A stretch of 16,806 bases of DNA from positions 1-16,806 of the forward strand of contig JAAEOI010000602.1 in the NCBI GenBank assembly GCA_024244665.1, written 5' to 3'. Source of the DNA: Bacteroidota bacterium (GTDB taxonomy: Bacteria > Bacteroidota > Bacteroidia > Bacteroidales > GCA-2748055). This document shows, in pieces, positions 1 to 7,742 of the stretch. The notes under the pieces are model-generated. The model had not been told where the DNA came from and made no database searches. It worked only from the letters and a program-made list of their open reading frames with translations. The position numbers were made by a program, and so were the translations under genes. Each line of letters starts with the position of its first letter. Positions within the stretch are counted from its first letter, which is position 1.

Positions 1-2405
1 AGCTGTCGTGCATGCCTCCGGATGGCCCACGCCTCATTGTTCAGGTAGTAGCCTATCTCGGGTTCTCCCCAGAAATGACTTCCCAATCCCCATTCTGGAT
101 TCTCAGGATTGGCAGCTTTGATCCTGGTCACATCATAGGGACCGGGTCCATGGGGATCCAGGTGGGTCATAAAGTAGAACATTCCCACATGGCGATTATC
201 ATTTACAGGGCCACTCTCTTCGTACCCGGGAAGTTTCCTTCCCAGGGCATCGGTGGCCACCCAGGTATCCGCCATAAGATTCCGGGCTAAGGTGTCCCTT
301 TTCTGCAGGTCGATCTCACCCTGATAGATAAGCTGCGACCAGGAATCTATTCCGATGGCCTCCCTGTATGGATCAAATACAGGGTCCTCATTTTCGGTAT
401 CCGCAGCCTGGTAGACGTACCAGACCGGCTTTTTTCCCCCGGGATCATTCTCATCATCAGGGAATCGGCGCAGGCCGATCCTGAGTCCGCCTTCCCCCCT
501 GCCATCGAACCAGTTATGCCACTGAAAGCCGTCGATTCCGTCAAGGGTTTTCATCTTCTTCCAGGCATAGGCAAATCCTGCAGCCTGATCCTGTAGGTCT
601 ATCTCCTTGTAGGTTTTGGAGTTGGTCCCGTTCTCGGATAGCCAGAGTGTTCTTTTCCGGCTCCCCTGATACAGTACTTCCGGCTTTTTGATCCATGCAT
701 CCAGAACTTCCAGGTTCTTGAAGGTAATCAGGGGTGAATCAAAAGTAAAGTCCACCTTCTGGTCGAGCCAGGTTTTAGGTTCGAACAGCGATTCCGGATA
801 GGGATGATGTGCGACCGCCCACTGAAAGTCACCCTCAACCCTGCTGTAATCCAGGAGAATATTGAGCAAGTCCCTGGAAGGATAGAAGTGGGGATCGGAG
901 GTCCAGGCCCAGTAGTGGGTCAGACTGATAAATACTTCCGAATGGGGATTGTAACTCCTGGCGATGTGATAGCACAAACGCATGGATTTTATATATGCAT
1001 CCATAAAGACCAGGTCTGTTTTCTCTCCCATGTTGGTCCATACCCAACCCGCATCTACCTCGTTGTGCATGATCCAGTGGTGGATTCGCCCGAATTTTTT
1101 ATCGGGCCGACTGTATCGGCTGGCAAGAAAATCAAGGGCCGCCGCATAGGCATTGACACTTTCAGGAGTGGTCATATTGGGCATGCTGTAGATCCCTGCC
1201 GGATCCATATCGGGATGCTGGAGCACTCTTCCGATCTCCGGATCCGGACACTGCTCCTCCTTACTCACCAGCAAAATGGCCGCAACAATGATATTATTTT
1301 CAGCTGCGGTCCTTAAGGTTTTGTCAAATCCCTCCACCGCCCTGCGGTCGAAGTAATAGGATTTTCCACTGTAGGAGTGCTCGATCCGGTCGGTTGAGGG
1401 AGTGGTATACATAAAACGGGTGAACCAGATATTCACTGTGGCGCTTGTAATATCAAGGTCCTTCAGGTCCTCCACATGTCCCCTGCGTGTACTGAATCCA
1501 CCCAGCCCCTTCTTTCCTTCTGCTTTTTCATCCTTCAGGTCATACCTGCCGGGAATCTTTTCGGCATAGCGGGCGTGGGAAGCAAGCTTATAAACCTCCC
1601 CACTGTTTTTAAAGAGTACCCAACGGGAAAGCAACCGGTCATACCTGAAACCATGGCGTTCGGCATACCTCTCCACCTGCAGTTCAAAACCACCCGGGTC
1701 AACTTCCCGCATATCCTGAAACTCCTGCTTTTTGCTTACATCCGCATAAGGGGGGATTTCCACGAGAAAAAGAGTGCCGCCGGACTGATTATCCCCGGAT
1801 ATTTTAACTCTTTCTTTTGCCACCTCCACGCGGGTTACCCTGGACGGATAATCTGATGCCAGGTACTCCTCCAGGCTGGCATGAAACCCGGCATCCTCTT
1901 GTAACTTCTCCTCGCGTGTGGCCGCAATCTCTTTTTCCCGCAGAGTTCTGGCCCTTATTTGCAAGTTCTTCAACTGGATTTGTACGCCAGCCACTCCTCC
2001 CAGGTCCAGACGGAGCACATCCCCTCTCTTTCCCCAGTCGGCCATCTCCTCCCCAAGATCCATAGAAAAGCTTACCCATCCTTCAGAGTTGCCCAACCTC
2101 CTGGCCGGACCACTCCTCTCGGGGGGCGATCTCCACTCAAACCAGATCTGCATAAAATCGATGCCCCCGGGACAGAAATAGTCGAAGGCGAGTACCTGCT
2201 GATTTTCCATCAGGGCAAATTCCAGGGGCGTTGTGATCAGGTAGGGATCCGGGCCTTCGGTAAGGATCCGAAATACACCTGCCTCTGATTCCAGTGCAAG
2301 ATCATTGACCGAGTCGGTCTCTATTTCTAATGGAGTGCCAGGCATCTGTCCGAATGAAAGCTGACCAGAACAGAGTAGGGCTGAAAAAAGAATGAGATGT
2401 TTCAT
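1..2405 (-). CDS. Secreted DUF5722-like putative glycoside hydrolase fused to a second enzyme-like module (C-terminus cut by window edge)
   Basis: The reading frame is open from ATG at 2405-2403 to the left edge (801 codons plus two bases). Residues 1-20 form a signal peptide (MKHLILFSALLCSGQLSFGQ). Residues about 30-155 look like a beta-sandwich, possibly carbohydrate-binding. Residues about 190-700 resemble DUF5722, a secreted family of unproven function that I take to be a TIM-barrel hydrolase. It has an Asn-Glu pair in HHWIMHNEVDAG (E449) and a second Glu in LWLSENGTNS (E591), the spacing expected for acid/base and nucleophile of a clan GH-A-like enzyme. A conserved stretch around 605-690 (QAAGFAYAWKK, GGLRIGLRRFPDDE, KPVWYVYQAADT) supports the family. 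From about 708 a second module begins (ADTWVATDALGRKLPGYEE, FYFMTHLD, WGEPEIGYY), resembling the start of separate secreted proteins usually left as hypothetical. No Shine-Dalgarno site. It is divergent from the receptor gene. Family call from recall; catalytic residues are inferred. Confidence 0.8.
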   Translation of the reverse strand, partial: MKHLILFSALLCSGQLSFGQMPGTPLEIETDSVNDLALESEAGVFRILTEGPDPYLITTPLEFALMENQQVLAFDYFCPGGIDFMQIWFEWRSPPERSGPARRLGNSEGWVSFSMDLGEEMADWGKRGDVLRLDLGGVAGVQIQLKNLQIRARTLREKEIAATREEKLQEDAGFHASLEEYLASDYPSRVTRVEVAKERVKISGDNQSGGTLFLVEIPPYADVSKKQEFQDMREVDPGGFELQVERYAERHGFRYDRLLSRWVLFKNSGEVYKLASHARYAEKIPGRYDLKDEKAEGKKGLGGFSTRRGHVEDLKDLDITSATVNIWFTRFMYTTPSTDRIEHSYSGKSYYFDRRAVEGFDKTLRTAAENNIIVAAILLVSKEEQCPDPEIGRVLQHPDMDPAGIYSMPNMTTPESVNAYAAALDFLASRYSRPDKKFGRIHHWIMHNEVDAGWVWTNMGEKTDLVFMDAYIKSMRLCYHIARSYNPHSEVFISLTHYWAWTSDPHFYPSRDLLNILLDYSRVEGDFQWAVAHHPYPESLFEPKTWLDQKVDFTFDSPLITFKNLEVLDAWIKKPEVLYQGSRKRTLWLSENGTNSKTYKEIDLQDQAAGFAYAWKKMKTLDGIDGFQWHNWFDGRGEGGLRIGLRRFPDDENDPGGKKPVWYVYQAADTENEDPVFDPYREAIGIDSWSQLIYQGEIDLQKRDTLARNLMADTWVATDALGRKLPGYEESGPVNDNRHVGMFYFMTHLDPHGPGPYDVTRIKAANPENPEWGLGSHFWGEPEIGYYLNNEAWAIRRHARQ

Positions 2406-2706
2406 GGAGATGCCGTTTTTAGCTTGGAGTAAATAGATCCCCTGCATAAAATTCAATTCAGGGAATCTGTAAATCCCTAAAGTAATTCAAGTATACATAA
2501 TGAACAAAATAATTGCAATCTGGTTGATTTTGATTCCGGACATCAATTCGGAGAGTAAAGTGGCGGTAGAACAGGAAAATGATACAAGCACCAAAATACT
2601 TGTTACCTGTGCAAATTCAATCTTTACGATGGTATTTAATTTTGCATAGTCTGATCTTATAAAGAACAGGTGGTACGAACCGCAACTACACTTATGACTA
2701 TCTGAA
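2406..2706. other. Divergent intergenic region between the DUF5722-like gene and the receptor gene
   Basis: This 301-bp AT-rich stretch holds no convincing gene; the open frame on the minus strand here runs into the receptor's signal-peptide codons and has no protein-like features. It should carry promoters for both flanking genes. On the plus strand an exact TAnnTTTG box lies at 2637-2644. I found no exact match for the minus-strand gene. Small symmetric elements are visible: a tandem TTGATT pair at 2524-2535 followed by ATCAA at 2542-2546, and AGGGA/TCCCT arms at 2460-2464 and 2474-2478. Any of these could be regulator sites but none is diagnostic. Confidence 0.6.
2637..2644 (+). promoter_or_regulatory. 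Candidate Bacteroidota -7 promoter box (TAATTTTG) for the receptor gene
   Basis: TAATTTTG matches the Bacteroidota sigma-70-type -7 consensus TAnnTTTG exactly and lies 62 bp before the receptor ATG, giving a plausible leader of about 50-55 nt. No TTG is present at the expected -33 distance, which would fit a promoter that needs an activator such as an HTCS. Position and match are seen; function is inferred. Confidence 0.4.
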
Positions 2707-5700
2707 ATGATAAAACAACTACTCCTCTCCACAGCATTGTTATTTCTGGCTGGCATATTTGCGCTGGGTCAAAATTCTATCCAGGGACGGATCTACGATG
2801 AAAGCGGAGCCCCCCTTCCCTATGCCAGTGTGGTAATTACACATGCTGTTGAAAATGGGATTGAGGTTTCGCTAAAATCCCAGATAGGCGTAACCAGCGA
2901 TCTGGATGGCTACTATGTACTGCCATCAGTTCCCGATGGCTCCTATATGGTAAATGTAATCTACATGGGCTACGACGATCAGAGTTTTCGTGCAGATCTG
3001 GGAGCTACAGTTCGAAGTGTAACCCAGGACGTGACCATGAAGAGCCAGGCGCATGATCTTGAGGAGGTGGTGGTAACCACCCAGGCCAAGGGCCAGATGG
3101 CTGCCATTAACCAGCAGCTCTCAGCAATCGCCATAAAGAATGTGGTAGCTGCTGACAGAATCCAAAAAAATCCGGATGCCAATGCAGCTGAAGCCATAGG
3201 CAGGCTACCGGGCGTTTCCATTACCAGGAGTGGAGGAGAGGCCAATGATGTGGTCATCAGGGGGATGCCCTCGCAGTATAATACAGTCCTGCTAAACGGA
3301 ATCGAAATCCCCTCCAATAAAGGTACAAGCCGGAATGCCAGTCTTGGAGGCATATCGCAGTTTTCATTACAGGGAATCGAGGTGTATAAAGCCATTACTC
3401 CTGATATGGACGCAAATACGGTATCGGGTGCTGTGAACATGCAGATGAGCACCGCTCCGGAAGGTTTTCATGGAAGCGTCATGTTGCAGGGAGGTTATAA
3501 TGATCAGAACAGCGATTTCAGCAATTATAAGTTTAACGCAAACCTGAGCAACCGATGGTTCGACAATAAATTCGGGGTGGCCCTGAATGTTTCCAACGAA
3601 AGCACCAACCGCAGTACAGAGAGTTTGGCATCCTCTTATGCTATTGAAACTGCCGATACAGCGCTCGAGCTTCAACCTATGTTCCTGAACACAGTTAGCT
3701 TACAGAGCGTGGAAAGAATTAACAAAAGGACCTCGGGGAGCCTGGTCATCGATTACCGCTTTTCTCCAAGATCTAAAATTGAATTTTCCAACTTCTACTC
3801 ATCCAGCCCAACAGACCGGCTGACCATCAGCAAGGTTCATAATCTTAGGGCTCAACTTGTTGACTTTAATCTTAACCAGGACCGTGGCGGACACTCCAAG
3901 CTATACAGCGGAGCCATCAGGGGGGAACATGTGCTGGGAATTTTTATGATCGACTACAGCCTGGCCTATTCCCAGTCCGACTTATCCAGTGAGGTCAGAA
4001 GCTATACAGTTAGAAATCCAGGTGGATATGATTCGGGAACCGGAACCCAACCCAACCGGATGTTGCCCTTAGGGGAAATTATTGACATGGCCAATGATGA
4101 TCCAACCGAAGAGAGCCTTCGGGAGTATGGAATGGGTGGACCGGGGTCCAGAAACACCGACGGTTTGAGCGAAAAACAGTACGATGCCCGACTTAATATT
4201 AAGGTCCCCATCAAGGTTGGAGAATGGCTTACGGGTAATGTGAAATTCGGTGGGATGTACCGCATGAAGGACCGCGCACGCGATTACAACAGATATGTCT
4301 ATGGAGGTCCACCCTTTCACAAACTGATTTCGGGGATTCAGACCACACCCGATGGTATAATCTGGGAAATCCCCTGGGTGAATCTGAATATCAAGAATGG
4401 GGTATCCATGGAAAATATGGTGGGTGGTAATATCGATGATTTTCTTGGAGGAAGGTATAATTTTGGCTGGTACCCCAATATCGATCAGATGAATGAGATC
4501 TTTGACTGGTGGCAGGATATTACGGGCTACTATCGTCCCCAGGGGCGTGATTATGTGAGTCCCGAGCAACCTGGCTGGCAGGAAATTTTTGGACAGGAAA
4601 GAATGATTGGCTGGCTGGATCCCCGTCCCAGCGTAGCAGATGATAACAATGTACAAGAAAATCAATATGCGGGATACCTGATGGCTGAACTAAAACTGGG
4701 AAACATGGTTTCTTTTGTCCCGGGTGTTCGGTATGAAAATACAAATTACGATTTGCATTCCTGGTGGCTTGAACGAAGGCTTGATGAAGCTTTGGAGATT
4801 CCAGGATACCCTACCTCAGCCACAAGGCAAAATGATTTCCTTTTGCCCATGGTACATTTAAAGATAAAGCCCGTGGATTGGCTTAATATCCAGACGTCCT
4901 ACACCCAAACCATCTTCCGCCCCAATTATAACTGGATTGTTCCTTTTGAATATGTGGATAATGCCCTGGGGCCCTATGAGTATGAGGCAGGTGCTCCTGA
5001 TCTAAACGTTGAAAAGTGGGACAACTTCGACCTGATGCTGGCTTTTCATAGCAACAAACTGGGATTGATATCCCTGAACGGCTTCTACAAAACTGTGTCA
5101 GATAAAATCTGGAGACGTACATGGACCAGGATATTATCAGATGACCCAATTCCCCCCTTTCTTGCAGATGAGGACGTGATTGTTACCTCGTGGTACAATA
5201 ACAATCATGATACCTATGTAAGGGGATTCGAGGTGGAGTGGCAGACCAACTTCTGGTATCTTCCAAAACCTCTAAGTTATTTTACACTTACAGCCAACTA
5301 TTCTTATATGAATAACACTTCTGTTTATCCCGATTCCAGAGTAACTGTTGAACAGACGGGTGTTTCAGGCAGTGGCAGGCCCATCTATGAGAAGGTCAGA
5401 GCTGACAGCACATATACAGGTCCTATGCTTAACCAGCCTACCCACATGGCCAATGTTTCATTGGGATTCAGCTATAAAACTTTTGACATCTGGCTCTCCT
5501 ACCAGTATATAGGGGAGACTTTAACTGCCTATGCGATTCAGGTTGAGTTCAACAAGTATAAATCCGCATTCTACAGAGTTGGTTTGCAGGTCAAATATGA
5601 AATTCCCTTTAAAAAGCTTCAGGGACTGGAAATCTTATGCAATGTATCTAATCTTAATAAACTGGTTGAAGCGGAGTATTACAGGGGAGATACAAGACCT

Positions 5701-5757
5701 GCCAGCCTGCAGGCCTATGGATGGACTGCAGATTTTGGCGTACGATATATGTTTTAA
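2707..5757 (+). CDS. TonB-dependent outer-membrane receptor (SusC/TonB-Xanth-Caul-like), without SusD partner
   Basis: Energised outer-membrane importer, here probably for oligosaccharides. Residues 1-21 are a signal peptide ending ALGQ. Residues about 23-112 form a carboxypeptidase-regulatory-like (CarboxypepD_reg) domain (IQGRIYDESGAPLPYASV, DGYYVLPSVPDGSYMVNV). A TonB-box-like DLEEVVVTT follows at 118-125. The plug spans about 140-250 and contains RLPGVSITRSGGEANDVVIRG and YNTVLLNGIEIPS, a style closer to the TonB-Xanth-Caul type than to classic SusC. The rest is a beta-barrel ending in an aromatic residue (GVRYMF). The 1016-aa length is normal. ATG at 2707 gives the signal peptide; there is no Shine-Dalgarno site. 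A sorting-domain protein follows 108 bp downstream, probably in the same transcript. No SusD-like gene lies next to it, so surface glycan capture must use another protein or none. The substrate is not known. Confidence 0.93.
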   Translation: MIKQLLLSTALLFLAGIFALGQNSIQGRIYDESGAPLPYASVVITHAVENGIEVSLKSQIGVTSDLDGYYVLPSVPDGSYMVNVIYMGYDDQSFRADLGATVRSVTQDVTMKSQAHDLEEVVVTTQAKGQMAAINQQLSAIAIKNVVAADRIQKNPDANAAEAIGRLPGVSITRSGGEANDVVIRGMPSQYNTVLLNGIEIPSNKGTSRNASLGGISQFSLQGIEVYKAITPDMDANTVSGAVNMQMSTAPEGFHGSVMLQGGYNDQNSDFSNYKFNANLSNRWFDNKFGVALNVSNESTNRSTESLASSYAIETADTALELQPMFLNTVSLQSVERINKRTSGSLVIDYRFSPRSKIEFSNFYSSSPTDRLTISKVHNLRAQLVDFNLNQDRGGHSKLYSGAIRGEHVLGIFMIDYSLAYSQSDLSSEVRSYTVRNPGGYDSGTGTQPNRMLPLGEIIDMANDDPTEESLREYGMGGPGSRNTDGLSEKQYDARLNIKVPIKVGEWLTGNVKFGGMYRMKDRARDYNRYVYGGPPFHKLISGIQTTPDGIIWEIPWVNLNIKNGVSMENMVGGNIDDFLGGRYNFGWYPNIDQMNEIFDWWQDITGYYRPQGRDYVSPEQPGWQEIFGQERMIGWLDPRPSVADDNNVQENQYAGYLMAELKLGNMVSFVPGVRYENTNYDLHSWWLERRLDEALEIPGYPTSATRQNDFLLPMVHLKIKPVDWLNIQTSYTQTIFRPNYNWIVPFEYVDNALGPYEYEAGAPDLNVEKWDNFDLMLAFHSNKLGLISLNGFYKTVSDKIWRRTWTRILSDDPIPPFLADEDVIVTSWYNNNHDTYVRGFEVEWQTNFWYLPKPLSYFTLTANYSYMNNTSVYPDSRVTVEQTGVSGSGRPIYEKVRADSTYTGPMLNQPTHMANVSLGFSYKTFDIWLSYQYIGETLTAYAIQVEFNKYKSAFYRVGLQVKYEIPFKKLQGLEILCNVSNLNKLVEAEYYRGDTRPASLQAYGWTADFGVRYMF

Positions 5758-5779
5758 TGAAACCTAACTACATGATCAG

Positions 5780-5788
5780 AAAGGAGGT
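5780..5788 (+). other. Isolated Shine-Dalgarno-like AAAGGAGGT with no start codon nearby
   Basis: AAAGGAGGT is a full anti-16S match in the leader between the receptor and the sorting-domain gene, but it lies 77 bp before the ATG at 5866. No ATG or GTG follows within the usual 5-12 bases. It overlaps the palindrome AGGTACCT at 5785-5792. Such sites are uncommon in Bacteroidota starts; it may be chance. Confidence 0.3.
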
Positions 5789-5865
5789 ACCTGACAGAAA
5801 CTACTACTCAAAACAAAAACATTAATTCAGTTAATATTTTAATAGTCTAAACAAAAAAGTAAATT

Positions 5866-7644
5866 ATGAGAAAAATTTTTATTCAATCAAGTATTGCTGC
5901 AATGTGCATGTTTATAGGCACTGCACTTATTGCGCAGAATGTTGTTACCGTAACGCCAGGGCTCGGTACCCTGGAAACCGCAATTGCAGAAAATGGCGGG
6001 GATGCAATCTACCAACTTACTGCCGGAGCATGGTATGGCTTAACTTCTATTATAGAGGTTAGTGACTCAACCATGGGAGAGGGCAATGGCCTGGTAATTA
6101 TGGGTGAAGAGACCGATGGTCTTCCGGCAACCATTCAGGTTGGAATCGATGGAGAAGGTCTGGCCTTCCCCTTTCTGATTAGAACATTCAACGATCTGAC
6201 GATTAAGAATGTATTCCTGGCAGCACAGGATATTTCAGGAGTTGCAGGCCCGGGTGTTGTGGATATTGCCGGAAAGGCAAGAATTGTGGTTGACAACTGC
6301 GTGATTGATCCTGCTGGTACGACCCGCACTTTTGGCGGTGATGTACCTGCAAATATGTCTGTGTTTTACCTTACCAACAACCTGATCATGAACAACGGTA
6401 ACGTGAGCACACCAAATGATGGCGGATGGCTTGGTGGCATAGCCTGGGATACGCTATGGGTGGAAAACAATACATTTGTCTCTTCAGGTCAGGATTTCAT
6501 TTCAGGCGATTTTCACAAAGTTCCCAATAACCAGTTTATCTGGGTCAATCACAATACCTTCCTGTGGCACGATGTGTGGATTAAAAAGTCCTACAACGAC
6601 CAGAATCTCTACTTCACAAACAACCTGATGCAGGACATCAGCATCTTTGCCCAGCTCTATACCTGGGGACAGTTTTTCCCCGATTACAAACAGGGAAATA
6701 CCATGCTTAGCCTGCTCGCAATCGATACCCTGGAACTCGAAGGAGGCGTCTTAGAAACACTTCCCTCAGAGAGGAATATGTTCTGGCAGTATAACCTTCA
6801 GTGGAATACCCCAGAATTACTCTCTATTCCTAAGCTCGGACAAGACAGCGGATTTACTCCCATTTACAACATCCCCATGATGTGGGATGAGGATGTACCG
6901 CTTTCCTATACCGGCGGTGATACAATTGTATCCCCAGCAGATTCCAGCAGAGAAAACAGGATCCTGGCTGACAAAGTCAACTGGCCCAACATGAAGTACA
7001 ACAACAACTGGTATGACCTGGGAGGTGATCCTATGTGGAACGACCAGATGATAGGGCAGATCAATGACAGCGTGAAAATGAACCTTACCAGCTGGTGGAG
7101 CGCTGTTATCTGGGGTAGGCCTGGATTCACACATGTTGCGCATAATTATAACTACGAAGTGGATAAGTGGGCTGAAACTCCCGTTGGGGAATACCCACAA
7201 GTATGGCCCCGTTTTGATGGTACATACACCAATGCAGCTATGCTGACTGGTTCCATTGAAGGTCTTCCGCTGGGTGACCTTAACTGGTATCCTGCTGACA
7301 AAAGTAGGTGGATGGCAGAAAAAACCCAGATTGAGGAGCACATCCTTGCGCTGAACGAAGATAGGTATGAACTTGGTCCCGGAGTGGGAATTCAGAATCA
7401 ATCTACTTCCTCTGAATTCTCCATCTATCCCAATCCTGCCAACGATGTACTTCATATTGCCAGCGACGCTGAATTGAACAGTGCCAGGGTATTTGATGTA
7501 GCAGGAAAATTGGTTAAGTTAGTGGATATTGGTGGTGCATATAGCTATGCCTTGAATATTTCCAAACTTAACAAAGGAGTTTATATTCTTGAAATTGAAA
7601 CTGTATCAGGAGAATCCAGTACTTCAAAGATTCTGAAGAACTAG
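5866..7644 (+). CDS. Secreted beta-helix-like protein with type IX secretion (Por) C-terminal sorting domain
   Basis: The 592-aa protein is exported by Sec (residues 1-24, ending ALIAQ) and carries a type A T9SS sorting domain at 516-592 (FSIYPNPANDVLHI, GKLVKLV, LNKGVYILEIET, ending SKILKN). It should therefore reach the cell surface or be released. Residues about 30-300 have short repeated strands rich in Asn and hydrophobic residues (LTIKNVFL, VVDNCVI, LTNNLIMNN, VENNTFV, VNHNTFLWH, FTNNLMQD). These suggest a right-handed parallel beta-helix of the pectate-lyase-like/DUF4957-DUF5123 kind. Residues about 340-505 are Trp- and Asp-rich, with PLGDLNWYP near 475. I see no assured lyase catalytic set, so a glycan-binding role is as likely as an enzymatic one. 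Its place directly after a SusD-less receptor suggests it helps present substrate. A strong terminator follows. Confidence 0.85.
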   Translation: MRKIFIQSSIAAMCMFIGTALIAQNVVTVTPGLGTLETAIAENGGDAIYQLTAGAWYGLTSIIEVSDSTMGEGNGLVIMGEETDGLPATIQVGIDGEGLAFPFLIRTFNDLTIKNVFLAAQDISGVAGPGVVDIAGKARIVVDNCVIDPAGTTRTFGGDVPANMSVFYLTNNLIMNNGNVSTPNDGGWLGGIAWDTLWVENNTFVSSGQDFISGDFHKVPNNQFIWVNHNTFLWHDVWIKKSYNDQNLYFTNNLMQDISIFAQLYTWGQFFPDYKQGNTMLSLLAIDTLELEGGVLETLPSERNMFWQYNLQWNTPELLSIPKLGQDSGFTPIYNIPMMWDEDVPLSYTGGDTIVSPADSSRENRILADKVNWPNMKYNNNWYDLGGDPMWNDQMIGQINDSVKMNLTSWWSAVIWGRPGFTHVAHNYNYEVDKWAETPVGEYPQVWPRFDGTYTNAAMLTGSIEGLPLGDLNWYPADKSRWMAEKTQIEEHILALNEDRYELGPGVGIQNQSTSSEFSIYPNPANDVLHIASDAELNSARVFDVAGKLVKLVDIGGAYSYALNISKLNKGVYILEIETVSGESSTSKILKN

Positions 7645-7677
7645 TTCTCTTGTAACATGCGTACTTAATGAATCAGG

Positions 7678-7714
7678 AACTGCGGATATCAGAGATGTCC
7701 GCAGTTTCTTTTTT
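7678..7714 (+). terminator. Intrinsic terminator after the receptor/sorting-domain unit
   Basis: AACTGCGGATAT (7678-7689) pairs with ATGTCCGCAGTT (7695-7706) as a 12-bp stem with one G-U pair around a 5-base loop, CAGAG. A T-rich run follows (six T at 7709-7714). It lies 33 bp after the plus-strand stop and 28 bp before the end of the convergent HTCS gene. The minus-strand side lacks a T-run after the stem, so it serves mainly plus-strand transcripts. Confidence 0.88.
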
Positions 7715-7742
7715 CTTTCTGAATCGATCTTCTATTAGCGGC

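Noticed and set aside
804..1316. 170-aa plus-strand open frame
   Set aside because: It lies fully antisense to the DUF5722-like gene, whose minus-strand translation is protein-like throughout; the plus-strand translation has no signal, domain or motif.
2487..2756. 89-aa minus-strand frame in the divergent intergenic region
   Set aside because: It overlaps the receptor's signal-peptide codons, ends in the promoter region and shows no family resemblance.
4069..4665. 198-aa minus-strand open frame
   Set aside because: Antisense within the receptor barrel coding region; no motif supports it.
6817..7455. 212-aa minus-strand open frame
   Set aside because: Antisense to the sorting-domain protein, with no recognisable domain; it is a by-product of codon bias.
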